A stretch of DNA of 64,000 bases from Diphasiastrum complanatum. Lineage: Eukaryota; Streptophyta; Lycopodiopsida; Lycopodiales; Lycopodiaceae. The stretch lies in NCBI GenBank assembly GCA_029204225.1, contig MU832140.1, positions 21,210 to 85,209 of the forward strand. Direction: 5' to 3'. The translations under genes were made by a program, and so were the position numbers. The notes below the pieces were generated by a model. The model had not been told where the DNA came from. It did not search any database and was given only the letters and a program-made list of their open reading frames with translations. Shown piece by piece: positions 31,133 through 40,890 of the stretch (within the stretch, counting starts at the first letter, position 1; every line of letters begins with the position of its first letter).

Positions 31133-31768
31133 TCAAATTTGATGGTATCCAGATCCGAGATCTATTCGGCTAAAATATTTGGCATGTTTGAGCTGGTCGA
31201 ATAGGTCATCAATTCTAGGCATGGGATACTTGTTTTTGATGGTACTCTTGTTGAGCATGCGGTAATCCACACACATTCGAAGAGTCTTGTCCGCCTTTTC
31301 CATGAATAACACTGGGGCTCCAAAAGGTGAAGCGCTAGGTCTAATAAATCCTTTGTCTATCAATTCACCAAGTCGCCGTCTCAGTTCTGCCAACTCCTCT
31401 TGTGACATCTTGTAGGGTGCTTGTGAAGTTTGTTCTGTTCCTAGTACCAACTCAATTTTATGGTCCACTGTTCTTCGAGGATGTAGCTTAGCTAGGAGTT
31501 CCTCCATAAATACATCACTAAATTCCTCTAGTAGATTTGCCACTTCTTTTGGCAAGTTTTCTTGTCGAGCGCTTTTCCCTTCTGAGACCTCTCGGCATAT
31601 ACAAAGAAAGCACTTTGACCTTTTCATTTTTGTCATTCTTTTCATCGCTAATGCCGCAATTAGATTTTGTTCAATATCGGTACCCTTAGCGTTCCCTCCG
31701 AGCAGGACTTTCGTCATACAGATTTGTCCCTTGTAATCCAAGAGGACCAAGTTTGAGCTCCTACCCAA
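31133..31768 (-). pseudogene. chromovirus reverse transcriptase, N-terminal half
   Basis: This open frame of 211 residues covers the protease-RT linker and fingers. [20 protein letters not shown] and [20 protein letters not shown] lead to [40 protein letters not shown] and [20 protein letters not shown], then [14 protein letters not shown] (motif A). The wording is classic chromovirus RT, unlike the other gypsy copies here. A stop directly after YHQI ends the frame. Confidence 0.92.
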
Positions 31769-32140
31769 AACTGCAATACAGTAGGCCCAAAATCACATCG
31801 AAGGCATCCATCTCTAAAATCAGAAAGCTAAGTTTAGCCTTCCATCTCCCAATCTGCACCGTGATGTTCAATGTCGCTTTGTCTGCGTCTAGTACTCCCT
31901 TTGTTGTTTCTATCTTGAGAGTTGATGTAACATTCCTGGTCAGCAAGCTGAATCCACTATGCTCCTTGAGATGTAGTTATGTGAAGCTCCATAGTCGATC
32001 ATGAAATCTGACTTCCTCCCCACGATCTTTCCAGATAGGAATAACAATCTTGAACCAGTCTTGGGAGTTGCCCCATGGAAGTTCCTTTCCATACTTGTGT
32101 GTTGTCCACCCACAAATGTAAGCTCCTCTCCAACTCCCAA
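31761..32140 (-). pseudogene. chromovirus protease with altered active site
   Basis: Two overlapping frames encode retroviral-type aspartic protease. FMIDYGASHNYIS replaces the expected D-S-G-A-(S/T)-H by D-Y-G-A, a change that should remove activity. The second frame gives ITVQIGRWKAKLSFLILEMD and FDVILGLLY, the 'DVILGMDWL' block in decayed form. Gag with its zinc knuckle is missing; beyond 32140 only leader-like sequence is seen. Confidence 0.8.
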
Positions 32141-32170
32141 CTAGATCACCTGGATCAAAATGAGCAGTCA

Positions 32171-32810
32171 AGGGTTATTCAAGTATAGGCAAGCACACCA
32201 CAAATGAACATACCAACCAAAGCTAACACAGAGGATCCCTCTCAAGTTGCACCCCCCTTGAGACCGAACATAGGACCTTTGCCTAGCCGTCGTGCCCACA
32301 CAAATCTATCATAGAATTAGCCCATAGAAAACATCCATCTAGCCATCCATGCTTTCACCATTAAGCAGCACATTGCCTCAGTCATGCCCCACCAACTCTG
32401 GTCGATATCCCTTATAGGTAAACGATCAGCAGCTATCCCGCACCAACAACTAACCACCCGTGCTTTACACCCGAATTCGAGCAGCATCTCTGTATCAATG
32501 ATTAACCCGTACAGTTCGAATATGTCACCCCGCACCCCGCAAGGCATAGACCATGCTTTCACCTACCTAGGTAGTACTTTGCCTCATCTGTCCTATGTGC
32601 AGACGGTGCCAGGCCCGAACCACGAGAACTGACCGTGCTTACACCTCAAGGGCAGCACGTTGATTCATCAAGCCCCCCGTTCTGCCGACCACCCTGACCA
32701 TGGATGCACCCATGCTTACACTATGGGTAGCATCTTGCACACAACGGCTATCCTGACAAATCCCAAAAAGTGGCCAACCCTATGAGACTTGCGTAGCTGA
32801 CCGGCTAGTC
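32171..32810 (-). other. chromovirus leader with a five-fold recurring motif
   Basis: No gene. Between primer-binding site and protease the - strand shows five versions of GTGTAAGCATGG preceded 10-20 bases upstream by (A/G)TGCTGC-like words. On the + strand they begin at 32347, 32458, 32551, 32633 and 32710 (CCATGCTTTCACC or CCGTGCTTACACC). Spacing shrinks from 111 to 77 bp. ORFs here are chance frames. Confidence 0.6.
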
Positions 32811-32823
32811 GACTCTGATACCA
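32811..32823 (-). other. Primer-binding site, tRNA-iMet type
   Basis: TGGTATCAGAGTC on the - strand, five bases after the LTR end. It matches the initiator-Met primer site except for the last base. Confidence 0.9.
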
Positions 32824-32828
32824 CATCT

Positions 32829-33852
32829 TGCGCCGGTGCCTCAAAGGGTGCTGGGACTTGAGTGGTTTCCCCAACACGCGCTTAAGTCTAACATTCATCC
32901 ATCATGCACTTATGTAAAAGCCAACTTAGAAATGTAATAAGCTTAACCATTCAGACTTAAAAAACTAGAATTCCAACCAACGTAAAAGCCAACTTAGAAT
33001 CCGTCCCCAAAAGGTAACCAAAGGCAAAGACAAGCCACACATGGAACACAAGACATAGTGGTCGCCAAACTGACCAAATGGCATAGCGGCGAGCCACACG
33101 TCGGTGTTGTGGACCCTTAGGCACCGACGACGCAAAAAGGTTTTAGTAAGACTAGTCTCGAAGGCAAAACCGAAATGGTAATCATCCCCAAGGATCAACT
33201 TTATTAAATTTTGAAGAGGTTACATTCATACATAGACTGACTGGTGGTCTTAGGCGCCGGCGACGCAAAAAGGTTATTATAAGACTAGTCTCGGAGACAA
33301 AACCGAAATGGTAATCATCCCCAAGGATTAACTTTATTAAATTTGGAAGAGGTTACATTCATACATAGATTGACTGGTGGTCTCGGGCCACCAACACATG
33401 TTGGGCATTGTTCTCAGCTACGCTGGTAGAGGGAGCTGAGACCTGGCAACTGGATTCTTGGCGCTGGTTGAGTTGCCCAAGTTTTTGTCTGTCGGACTCC
33501 CCCTATAGTTTTGGTGTGATTCGGCACGCCCCCTCTGTCCAGGAATATAGTGCTTTCTAGTAAAGCACGCTTTTTTGGACTTAGTTTTTATTTTGCTGAT
33601 TAAGCCTGGCAGAATCAGTCTGGCTCCCGGACATGGGTCTCGGGAGCTGTCCCGGTGGCAGAATCAACCTAGCTCCTGACTAGGACATGACTCGAGCTCG
33701 AGAGCTAGCTCATGACTTGTAACTACTTGGCTAGCTCACCACAGGTCAGAGGCTCAGTCCTTGACTTCCTAACTCGCTCAGGGACCTTTAGGAAGTGTCA
33801 CCCATTAGAGTCTTACAGGGCACCTTGGTGCACATGAGTCAGCTTTACAACA
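32829..33852 (-). mobile_element. 5' LTR of the chromovirus (1024 bp)
   Basis: On the - strand it starts TGTTGTAAAGCTGACTC and ends GGCGCA before the primer-binding site. A fragment with the same first ~60 bases lies at 49087-49148, behind a chromovirus polypurine tract, which confirms the start. AATAAAG occurs in each of two 133-bp tandem copies inside it. It was inserted into another LTR at 33853. Confidence 0.9.
33116..33381 (-). repeat. 133-bp tandem duplication inside the chromovirus LTR
   Basis: Copies 33116-33248 and 33249-33381 both start CTTAGGC and end GGTGGTCT and differ at few positions. Each carries one AATAAAG on the - strand, so the LTR has two polyadenylation-like signals. 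Confidence 0.92.
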
Positions 33853-34263
33853 GTGATCGATGCTAGTCTCCGGGGTGCTGGCATGCCAAGGCGGGCACCA
33901 GGACAACATTCCAGCAAGGGAAGCTGAGACTTGTCGTCCTGAGTCGCAACCCGCATTCCACTATAGTTATGGTGGGATTCACCACCTGCCCTCATACCAA
34001 GTGCTCTGCCCAAGCTGGTAAAGCACATTTTCTCTCTCTAGTATTTATTGATCCCCAGGCTTCCTTTAATCATGCCTAGATCGTGTGAGGTGATTGCACA
34101 TCGATCCGAACTCTCTGGAATTCACTAGAACTGATCAAAGTTTTTCAGCCATAGGAACTTGGCACCGGCTAGATTTTGGTCATAGTGGCGCCAGGAGCGG
34201 CGCCGAAGCCAGTGGTGTTGGGAGCAACAGTGGCCTTGCTGACACCAAGGTAGTTTTACATCA
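33853..34263 (-). mobile_element. Truncated LTR (family of 57343) hosting the chromovirus
   Basis: On the - strand the sequence starts TGATGTAAAACTACC, close to TGTTGTAAAGCTACC at 57343. It follows that LTR through GCATGATTAAAGGAAGCCTG and TTTACCAGCTTGGGCAGAGC to the words GGTCAC, where the chromovirus LTR begins. The five bases before the chromovirus TG are ATCAC, its probable target site; the second copy is lost. Confidence 0.88.
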
Positions 34264-34711
34264 CAGATCGTCTCAGGAGAGAGGACTCCATATGGGGTAT
34301 TGGCAGTCCAAATGGTAGGAGACAATAAAGTTCCTTCACTCGGAGCTTCGAGAAAGATCAGAACGATCGTCGTAAGGGAATTCTTAGAAGAACTCTAGAG
34401 ATTTCTTGCAGAATTTTGGAAATTGCAAGTTTGGTGGTTTTTTGGAAAAACCAACGTTTGAGACAGAAAAGTCAGTGTATGGATAGTCGTTCGGTGTAAC
34501 GGTATTTGCAGAGGAGCTGCAAAGAGCAGTGATAGTGGCCATAGCAATTTACAAGGCAAAATTTGGTGGAAAACTAAGAAAACTCTGAATTTCTCAGATT
34601 TGGCAAGGTTTCAAAGTTTCTTTCGAAAAAGCTGACTGTTTACAGTAGTGAAATATTCACCAAATCATATGCTGTCAGTCCCACCAGATTGACAGGACAA
34701 GGACGACCTCA
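34264..34711 (+). repeat. Leader copy 1, repeated at 35208-35650
   Basis: GAGAGGACTCCATATGGGGT, GTATTGGCAGTCC and GGTAGGAGACAA match 35222 onward. The likeness continues with decay over about 430 bp (GCAAAGAGCAGTGATAG against GCAAAGAGCAATGACAG). No gene. It precedes an LTR of the same element family instead of following it. Confidence 0.8.
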
Positions 34712-35126
34712 GGATATTGTAATTAGTCATGTATAGTTAATTAGATTCGCTATATTCAGTTGTGTTCGGGACATGACCCATTAGGATATATTGATCGGGC
34801 ACTGATCCCGTAGACGACTACTTGGGTTAGCCGGGTAGCCACACATAGGAAAATTAGCATGTATAGTGTATTTTTGACAGCATTGCTATACTCAGGGGCA
34901 TGTCCTGAGTTTGTCAGTCTTTTAGCCCATGTTCGGCCTATTAGTCAGATAGGTGCTTATTTTAGTGTGTTGACACTTGTCAAGCCCATGCATGTTGGGG
35001 CTTTTGGTATATGTGCAGTTTTCTCTTTGTAATCTATAACTTTTGTTGTGCCATCTATGAAAGCTTGTGAGGAGTGGCTATGGTGATTGTGTGATGTGAT
35101 CTGCATACTACACTATCAGAATTTCA
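34712..35126 (+). mobile_element. Family-H LTR, start truncated
   Basis: From GATATTGTAATTAG to AGAATTTCA this matches, inverted, the LTR at 38330-38773 (words such as CATGCATGTTGGGGC and GTGATGTGATCTGCATACT). A primer-binding site follows. The beginning of the LTR is missing. Confidence 0.82.
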
Positions 35127-35129
35127 AAT

Positions 35130-35141
35130 TGGTATCAGAGC
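35130..35141 (+). other. Primer-binding site, tRNA-iMet
   Basis: TGGTATCAGAGC, a full match to the plant initiator-Met primer site, four bases after the LTR end. The following leader words (ATGGAGCTATGGGATAGCG type) recur inverted at 58575-58614. Confidence 0.92.
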
Positions 35142-35660
35142 GGCAGGGTGATGCAGTTATGCACGATCCGGTGGAGCTATGGGATAGCGTCTTTCACCAA
35201 GAAAAATAGCACTCAGAGCGTCTCAAGTGAGAGGACTCCATAAGGGGTATTGGCAGTCCGAATGGTAGGAGACAACAAAGTTCCTTCGATCGGAGCTTCG
35301 GGAAAGATTAGAATGATTGTCGTAGGTGGATTCCGAGGAGAATTCACGGAGAAACTTGCAGTTTCGGTAGTTTCGGGGAAATCATTGATGGTGGCCTCAT
35401 AATTCACTGTGTGGACAGCTGTTTGGTGCAACGGGACTTGCATGGGTTTGCAAAGAGCAATGACAGAGAGCCATAGCCATTTATAGAGACAAATTTGGTC
35501 AAAAATGGAGGAAATTTGAGAAATTTCCAGTTTTGAGAGGTGTTGACGAATTTTTGAAAAATCAAGCTATTTGTAGTCAATATCGCCCCAATCACAGAGC
35601 CATAAATTGCATCAGATGCCTTGAGGTAGGGCGACCTTAGTAGGGCAAGAGGCTGCAAGA
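35142..35660 (+). other. Family-H leader copy 2, no gene
   Basis: 5' leader behind the primer-binding site. It repeats 34264-34711. The - strand ORFs here are not credible genes. Confidence 0.6.
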
Positions 35661-36367
35661 AAAAGCTCAGTAAAAGATGGAGTATAGCCCAAGAAATCTC
35701 TTTTCTTGCTCAGCTAGGATTTTAAGGGGGAAAAGTGTAATTCTCTTCCAATACAAAATGTTCTTTGGAGCTGTAAAAATGTGCAGCTGGGCACCCTAGC
35801 ATCACAAGGCATTAGCTAGGAGGCCGTGACTGGCCGTGGAGAGAGAAAATAGTCTAATCAATCCATAGGTGACAGCCATAGCTCATTTTGAAGAGAGCTC
35901 GTGAAAGAAGGAAGAAAAGAGGAGAGGGCCACAACGGACAGGTCGCTTGCGTCCAATCAAACTAAGAGGGTAGCGGGAGCAAGATTCAGCGTACCCATTT
36001 TAGTCAGGATCATTGAATTTAGATCCAACGCGATCGATGGTCACAAGGAGGAGCTCGGGGAGCAACATGGGCCATCAGATATCGTGAAGACGCTGTGAGG
36101 AGGATAGTGCAACCTGTGTGTATCGCCTGTCTATAAGTTGATTAAGTTTTTTAAGTTCTAAGTACTAGTTCAAAGTGGTGGTAGGTGGAGTGTGCTTCTT
36201 TGTGCACCATAGATTTAGTTATGTTTCTTTTGAAGGGCTAGGATTTCAATCCTTCCCTCAATGAAGTAGCCAATAGAAGCAAAGGGGCAAGGGCATCCCC
36301 AAGAATGAAAAGGCACCTCTTGTACTCCATTTAAAATTCTAATTGAGAGGAGGAAACTCTACCACCG
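35661..36367. other. Unassigned, no gene seen
   Basis: A 65-codon frame at 35901-36098 (+) has no family I can name. The rest has no coding character. Confidence 0.3.
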
Positions 36368-36944
36368 TTGTGGATTCTTGGAAAAGTGCCAAGAGAGTGC
36401 TTAGATATGTTTCTAGTACTAGATTTTTTTGGCATACTTTATGAAGGATCTAACTTGCACTTGAGAGCCTACTCGGATTCAGATTTTGCAGGTGACAAGA
36501 TGGATAGAAAGTCCATTAGTGCATTTGCAACATTCCTTTGTGGAGGAGTAATATCTTGGCTTTCCAAAAAGCAAGATACTATCTCACTATCTTCTTGTGA
36601 AGCCGAGTACAAGGCATTGACTTCGACAACTAAAGAGACTCTTGATGGAGCTACATGTGCTAAAGGCTGAGGAGATTCCTTACATATATTGTGACAATCA
36701 AGCTTCTCAACAAATTGCTTCCAATCCTATCTTCCATGCTAGAACAAAGCATATTGAGATAGCTCACCACTTTGTGAGGGAGAAGGTACAATCCAAGGAG
36801 GTGCAACTACATCATGTACCATCATCCGAATGCATAGTTGATATCTTAACCAAGCCATTGTCCAAAGATCCATTTTACAAGTTAAGATATGCTCTTGGAA
36901 TTGTAGATAGATGTACATTAGATTGCCAAGTTAGAAGTGAGGAG
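36368..36944 (+). pseudogene. copia RNase H fragment
   Basis: Two frames (36368-36670, 36642-36950) encode the end of copia pol. AYSDSDFAGDKMDRKSISAF, ISWLSKKQDTISLSSCEAEY and YKALTSTTKE belong to RNase H. CDNQASQQIASNPIFHARTK, HIEIAHHFVREKV and IVDILTKPLSK are the C-terminal motifs. A frameshift near 36640 joins them. Everything upstream in pol is gone. GTGAGGAG just before the LTR is the polypurine tract. Confidence 0.93.
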
Positions 36945-37574
36945 TGTTGAAAATTGTCACTTCTCACTTGCCCTTTTTTATTGTAAATAAAGATCAATCA
37001 TGATTACAATGTTCAAGATCTGATTTCACACATGTGGAGCCTGTTCCCACGTGTGAAAGAAAGTACTTTTCATATTTGTAAATATCTACTTTGATTTTGT
37101 ATCAACCGAGTTCTAGAAGATAAGAGTTGACCATTTTCCTTAGATCCTATTTTGTAGGGAATATTCCTATATTCTATGAGACTAGCTCTTTGGAATTTAG
37201 CCATATTCTAGAAGGTCAACTTTGGATAAGGATCAAGGATGGATCAAATGGATAGATCTGAGTGATGTGGAACTCTTCACAAGTGTGAAGACCTGCTAGA
37301 TTGTACCAAACTCGTAGATGTACTTGATCCATAAAAGGATCATCATTTTGCTAATGAGATTGATGAGACTTTTGCATTCTACACTTTTGTGAGATTTCTA
37401 GTCAATAGAATTGTGATTTTATTGAATGATTGCTATCAAGAACCTATGTACTTGTTGTTTCAGGTGCAGGCCGTACAGTGGACAGTAGTCCACACGTGTG
37501 AGACTGCTCTCACTTGTTTATGACGATTTGATCCATTGCTTTTGCTTAAATCTAAGTGTAGTGAATCTAGATCA
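36945..37574 (+). mobile_element. copia 3' LTR, copy with a ~125-bp deletion
   Basis: Starts TGTTGAAAATTGTCAC behind RNase H and a polypurine tract, ends GAATCTAGATCA. The copy at 40133-40890 is nearly identical but carries about 125 extra bases (40299-40423). CACACGTGTG palindromes occur in both. Confidence 0.9.
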
Positions 37575-37633
37575 AGTATGATTCACTGAGTTGTCGGTTG
37601 GCAAATTGGACTGGAAATTCTTTTTTGCATTCT

Positions 37634-38215
37634 AGGTCAAGATAGCTCCAACTACATACTTTAATGCATCCGTATGCACATGGAATTTAATGGTCCAATT
37701 GGGTGATGTTGAGACCAATCCATCTTTAAGCTTCTGGAAAGCTTGTAAGGCTTCCTCTGTCCAATGCAGTTCCATGCCAGAGCTTGTAGATTGGCCTTGC
37801 TAACTCCGCAGAATCTAGAATGAAGATCCGATAGTAGTTAGCATGGCCCATAAAATTGTAGACCTCGTGAATCGTCCCTGGTGGTGGCAGAGCAACAATG
37901 ACCATTATCTTTGATAGATCAGTGGCACTTCTGTGTCTCGATACAATGTGGCCCAAAATGAGGCCATGTGTCACCCAAAACTAACACTTTTCTAGGTTCA
38001 AAGATATCTGGTACTTGCGACATTGAATTAACACCTTATCCAGATGAGATAAGTGTCTTGAAATAGGCCCGTGCACTTATAGGTCATCCAAGAAGATTTC
38101 TAGAAACTTTTGCATGTACTCTCTGAATGCCACTCTCCAAAAGGTACTGGGGGCATTACAAAGTCCGAATGGCATTACCTTATAGGCGTACGTTCCCCAT
38201 TTTGTGGCGAATGTG
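37634..38215 (-). pseudogene. gypsy RT/RNase H fragment
   Basis: A - strand fragment related to the Athila/Tat-like copies. From 38215 down: TYAYKVMPFGLCNAPSTFWR, a decayed EIFLDDL with stop, YQISLNLEKC, then the open part 37974-37726 with THGLILGHIVSRHRSATDLS, PPPGTIHEVYNFMGHANYYR and LARPIYKLWHG. It ends in early RNase H (VHTDALK-like text near 37650-37690). No LTR of its own is attached. Confidence 0.88.
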
Positions 38216-38329
38216 ACACTCTCTGTGAAGTGTAGAGAAAAAACACAGGATCAATTAATTTTGGACTTTTTCAAAAAAATTGGACTATTTTGAGAATCTC
38301 CCCCCCTTCTTCCCTAACTTGAAACTCAC

Positions 38330-38773
38330 AAGTGCAGTATGCAGATCACATCACACAATCACCATAGCCCCTCCTCACAAGCTCTCATAGATGGCACAAC
38401 AAAAGTTATAGATTACAAAGGGAAAACTATACATATACCAAAAGCCCCAACATGCATGGGCTCGACAAGTGTCAACACACTAAAATAGGCACATGTCTGA
38501 CTAATAGGCCCAACATGGGCTAAAAGACAAACTCGGGACATGCCCCTAAGTATAGGAGTGTCGTCAAAAATACATTGTACATGCTAATTTCCTACGTGTG
38601 GCTACCCAGCTAACCCAAGTAACCATCTACGGGATCAGTGCTCGATTAATATATTTTAATGGGTCACATCTCGAATACAACTGAATAAAGCAAATCTAAT
38701 TAATTGTACACTAATTACAATATCATATATAGAGCTTACATAAAATGTATATCAGATTAACTCTAATTTCTAA
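38330..38773 (-). mobile_element. Family-H 3' LTR
   Basis: Inverted match to 34712-35126. On the - strand a purine-rich GAGCTTAAGGGAGAGAG (38774-38790) directly precedes it, so this is a 3' LTR. The expected TG start reads TT here. Bases 38216-38329 between it and the RT fragment hold nothing recognised. Confidence 0.8.
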
Positions 38774-38790
38774 CTCTCTCCCTTAAGCTC

Positions 38791-40132
38791 AAATGTGATA
38801 AGAGTGAAAAACAATAATCTGTAGCAATGTTTGGAGTGTCCAAAAGATGTTATGCATGTCCATGTTACCCTGTACTTGACTCACGCTCAAGCACACCAAC
38901 AATCCACCAGGTTTGACTCACAAAGTATCATGTAAACACAATGCTCATACAAAGAGTACCATGCTCTCAACCAACTGACTTGTCCCCAATCCGACTTGAA
39001 ACACAAGTGGACCACATGAGTGACATGGCTCAAACTGAGGAAATCCCACCGCCACCATGAGACTTAAGTTGAATCTAATTACGAGAATTTTTCACCCGTA
39101 AATAGCATACCATGCCTACCTCTCACCTGTGATTGCTTGCCCTCTCAGAATTGTTGCCAATGATGAGTAGTCATGCCGCTAAACTGCACTTTCGTCGCCA
39201 AAACTAGCTTTCGCCACACAATTCTACTACCATTCTCTCCCATACCGCATTTACCGCTTCTAAACACCCTGTTACCCTATTAGAAGTAAGCAATAAGGAT
39301 TTAGAAGTGATTATGCCTCATTGCACCGCCTTGTAGCAGGTTTCACTAGAAAATTGGCCCAAATTTGGCCCTACGGTACCCAAATAGCGAATTTAGCCCA
39401 TCACTAAATCACCTGCACTCCACTCGATAGTCATCGTCTTTGTCATCTTCTATCAAAATTTTCAGACCGAATTCTCAAGTGTGTTGGGTTCAGCACGCAA
39501 AGGTGAGGCTATAAACTCCATTGTTCAGAATGTGTCATAGTCTAGTGGTTTATCAGACTCGACATTCTAGAGAGATAGATCAGTGGGGGGAGTGGACAGA
39601 AGGATGGAGGTGTGAAAGGGAGGAGAGATGGGCTATTTGAAAGAAGAGATGATGTTGGGCATGGGGAACTAGAGAGTGGTGTCTAGGATGGAGGGAGACG
39701 GGGAATGGAAGAAGCAATGGTGATGGAAGGGGTGGCGAGAACGATTGTGGACGAAGAGAGAATAGGGTAAATAGATGCAGGAGGAGATAGGAAAGTGGTG
39801 GAAGAAGTGGTAGGAGTGGTAGTAGTATTGATACGACGAAGGGTGTTGTTGGATGAAGTATCAAAGGTGGGGGAAGTGGTGTCGCATACGTTTGGCGGAT
39901 GGTAAATTCAGTGGGAAGGGTGGGAGGTCGAAGGTTAGTGGATGGTGTGCTGCGGTGAGGACCAAAATGGTGAAATTCTTGAACCTTCTGTTCGAGGAGG
40001 GTGATAATAAGGGCAGACAACAATGGCCCTATGACGAATTTCTAGTGTGTGTCGTTGTGTTTGATGGCCCTCTTTAGCTCAAAAATGATAAAGTCATGCC
40101 AATCATAGGGCACAACCTTATTGGCTGGAAAA
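38791..40132 (-). other. Probable 3' internal region of the family-H element, no clear gene
   Basis: The stretch leads into the polypurine tract of the - strand LTR, so it should be element 3' sequence. A pyrimidine-rich - strand frame (39580-40023, 147 residues) is rich in Pro, Leu, Ser and His with no recognisable domain; I treat it as low-complexity sequence. Confidence 0.4.
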
Positions 40133-40890
40133 TGTTGAAAATTGTCACTTCTCAATTGTCATTTTTTATTGTAAATAAAGATCGATCATGAGTACAATGT
40201 TCATGATCTGATTTCACATGTGTGGAGCCTATTCCCACGTGTGAAAGAAATTACTTTTCATATTTATAAATATCTACTTTGATTTTGTATCAATCAAGTC
40301 AAGTGTGAACATGATATGACTAGTTTTTAGTCAAGTTGACTAGTCGCCTAGAAATTAGCTTATCTTTGCATGTGCATGAGTAAATGCTCCCACATGGCAA
40401 GTGGATGTTCACACATGTGTATAGAGTTCTAGAAGATAAGAGTTGACCATTTTCCTTAGATCCTATTTTGTAGGGAATATTCCTATATTCTATGAGACTA
40501 GCTCTTTGGATTTTAGCCATATTCTAGAAGGTCAACTTTGGATAAGGATCAAGGATGGATCAAATGGATAGATCTGAGTGATGTGGAACTCTTCACACGT
40601 GTGAAGACCTGCTGGATTGTACCAGACTCATAGATGTACTTGATCCATAAAAGGATCATCATTTTGCTAATGGGATTGATGAGACTTTTGCATTCTGCAC
40701 TTTTGTGAGATTTCTAGTCAACAGAATTGTGATTTTATTGAATGATTGCTATCAAGAACCTATGTAGTTGTTGTTTCAGGTGCAGGCCATACAGTGGACA
40801 GTACTCCACACGTGTGAGGCTGCTCTCACTTGTTTATGAAGATTTGATGCATTGCTCTTGCTTAAATCTAAGTGTAGTGAATCTAGATCA
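40133..40890 (+). mobile_element. copia LTR, longer copy, apparently solo
   Basis: 758 bp from TGTTGAAAATTGTCAC to GAATCTAGATCA, the long form of 36945-37574. No primer-binding site or coding sequence follows and no polypurine tract precedes it. No target duplication is visible. It is best seen as a solo or truncated LTR. Confidence 0.82.

Noticed and set aside
39537-39560. TAGTCTAGTGGTTTATCAG resembles the A box of a tRNA-Asp gene.
   Set aside because: No B box (GGTTCGAATCC) or cloverleaf follows within tRNA length.
39580-40023. A 147-codon - strand ORF.
   Set aside because: Pyrimidine-rich, dominated by Leu, Pro, Ser and His; no domain. Best explained by base composition.
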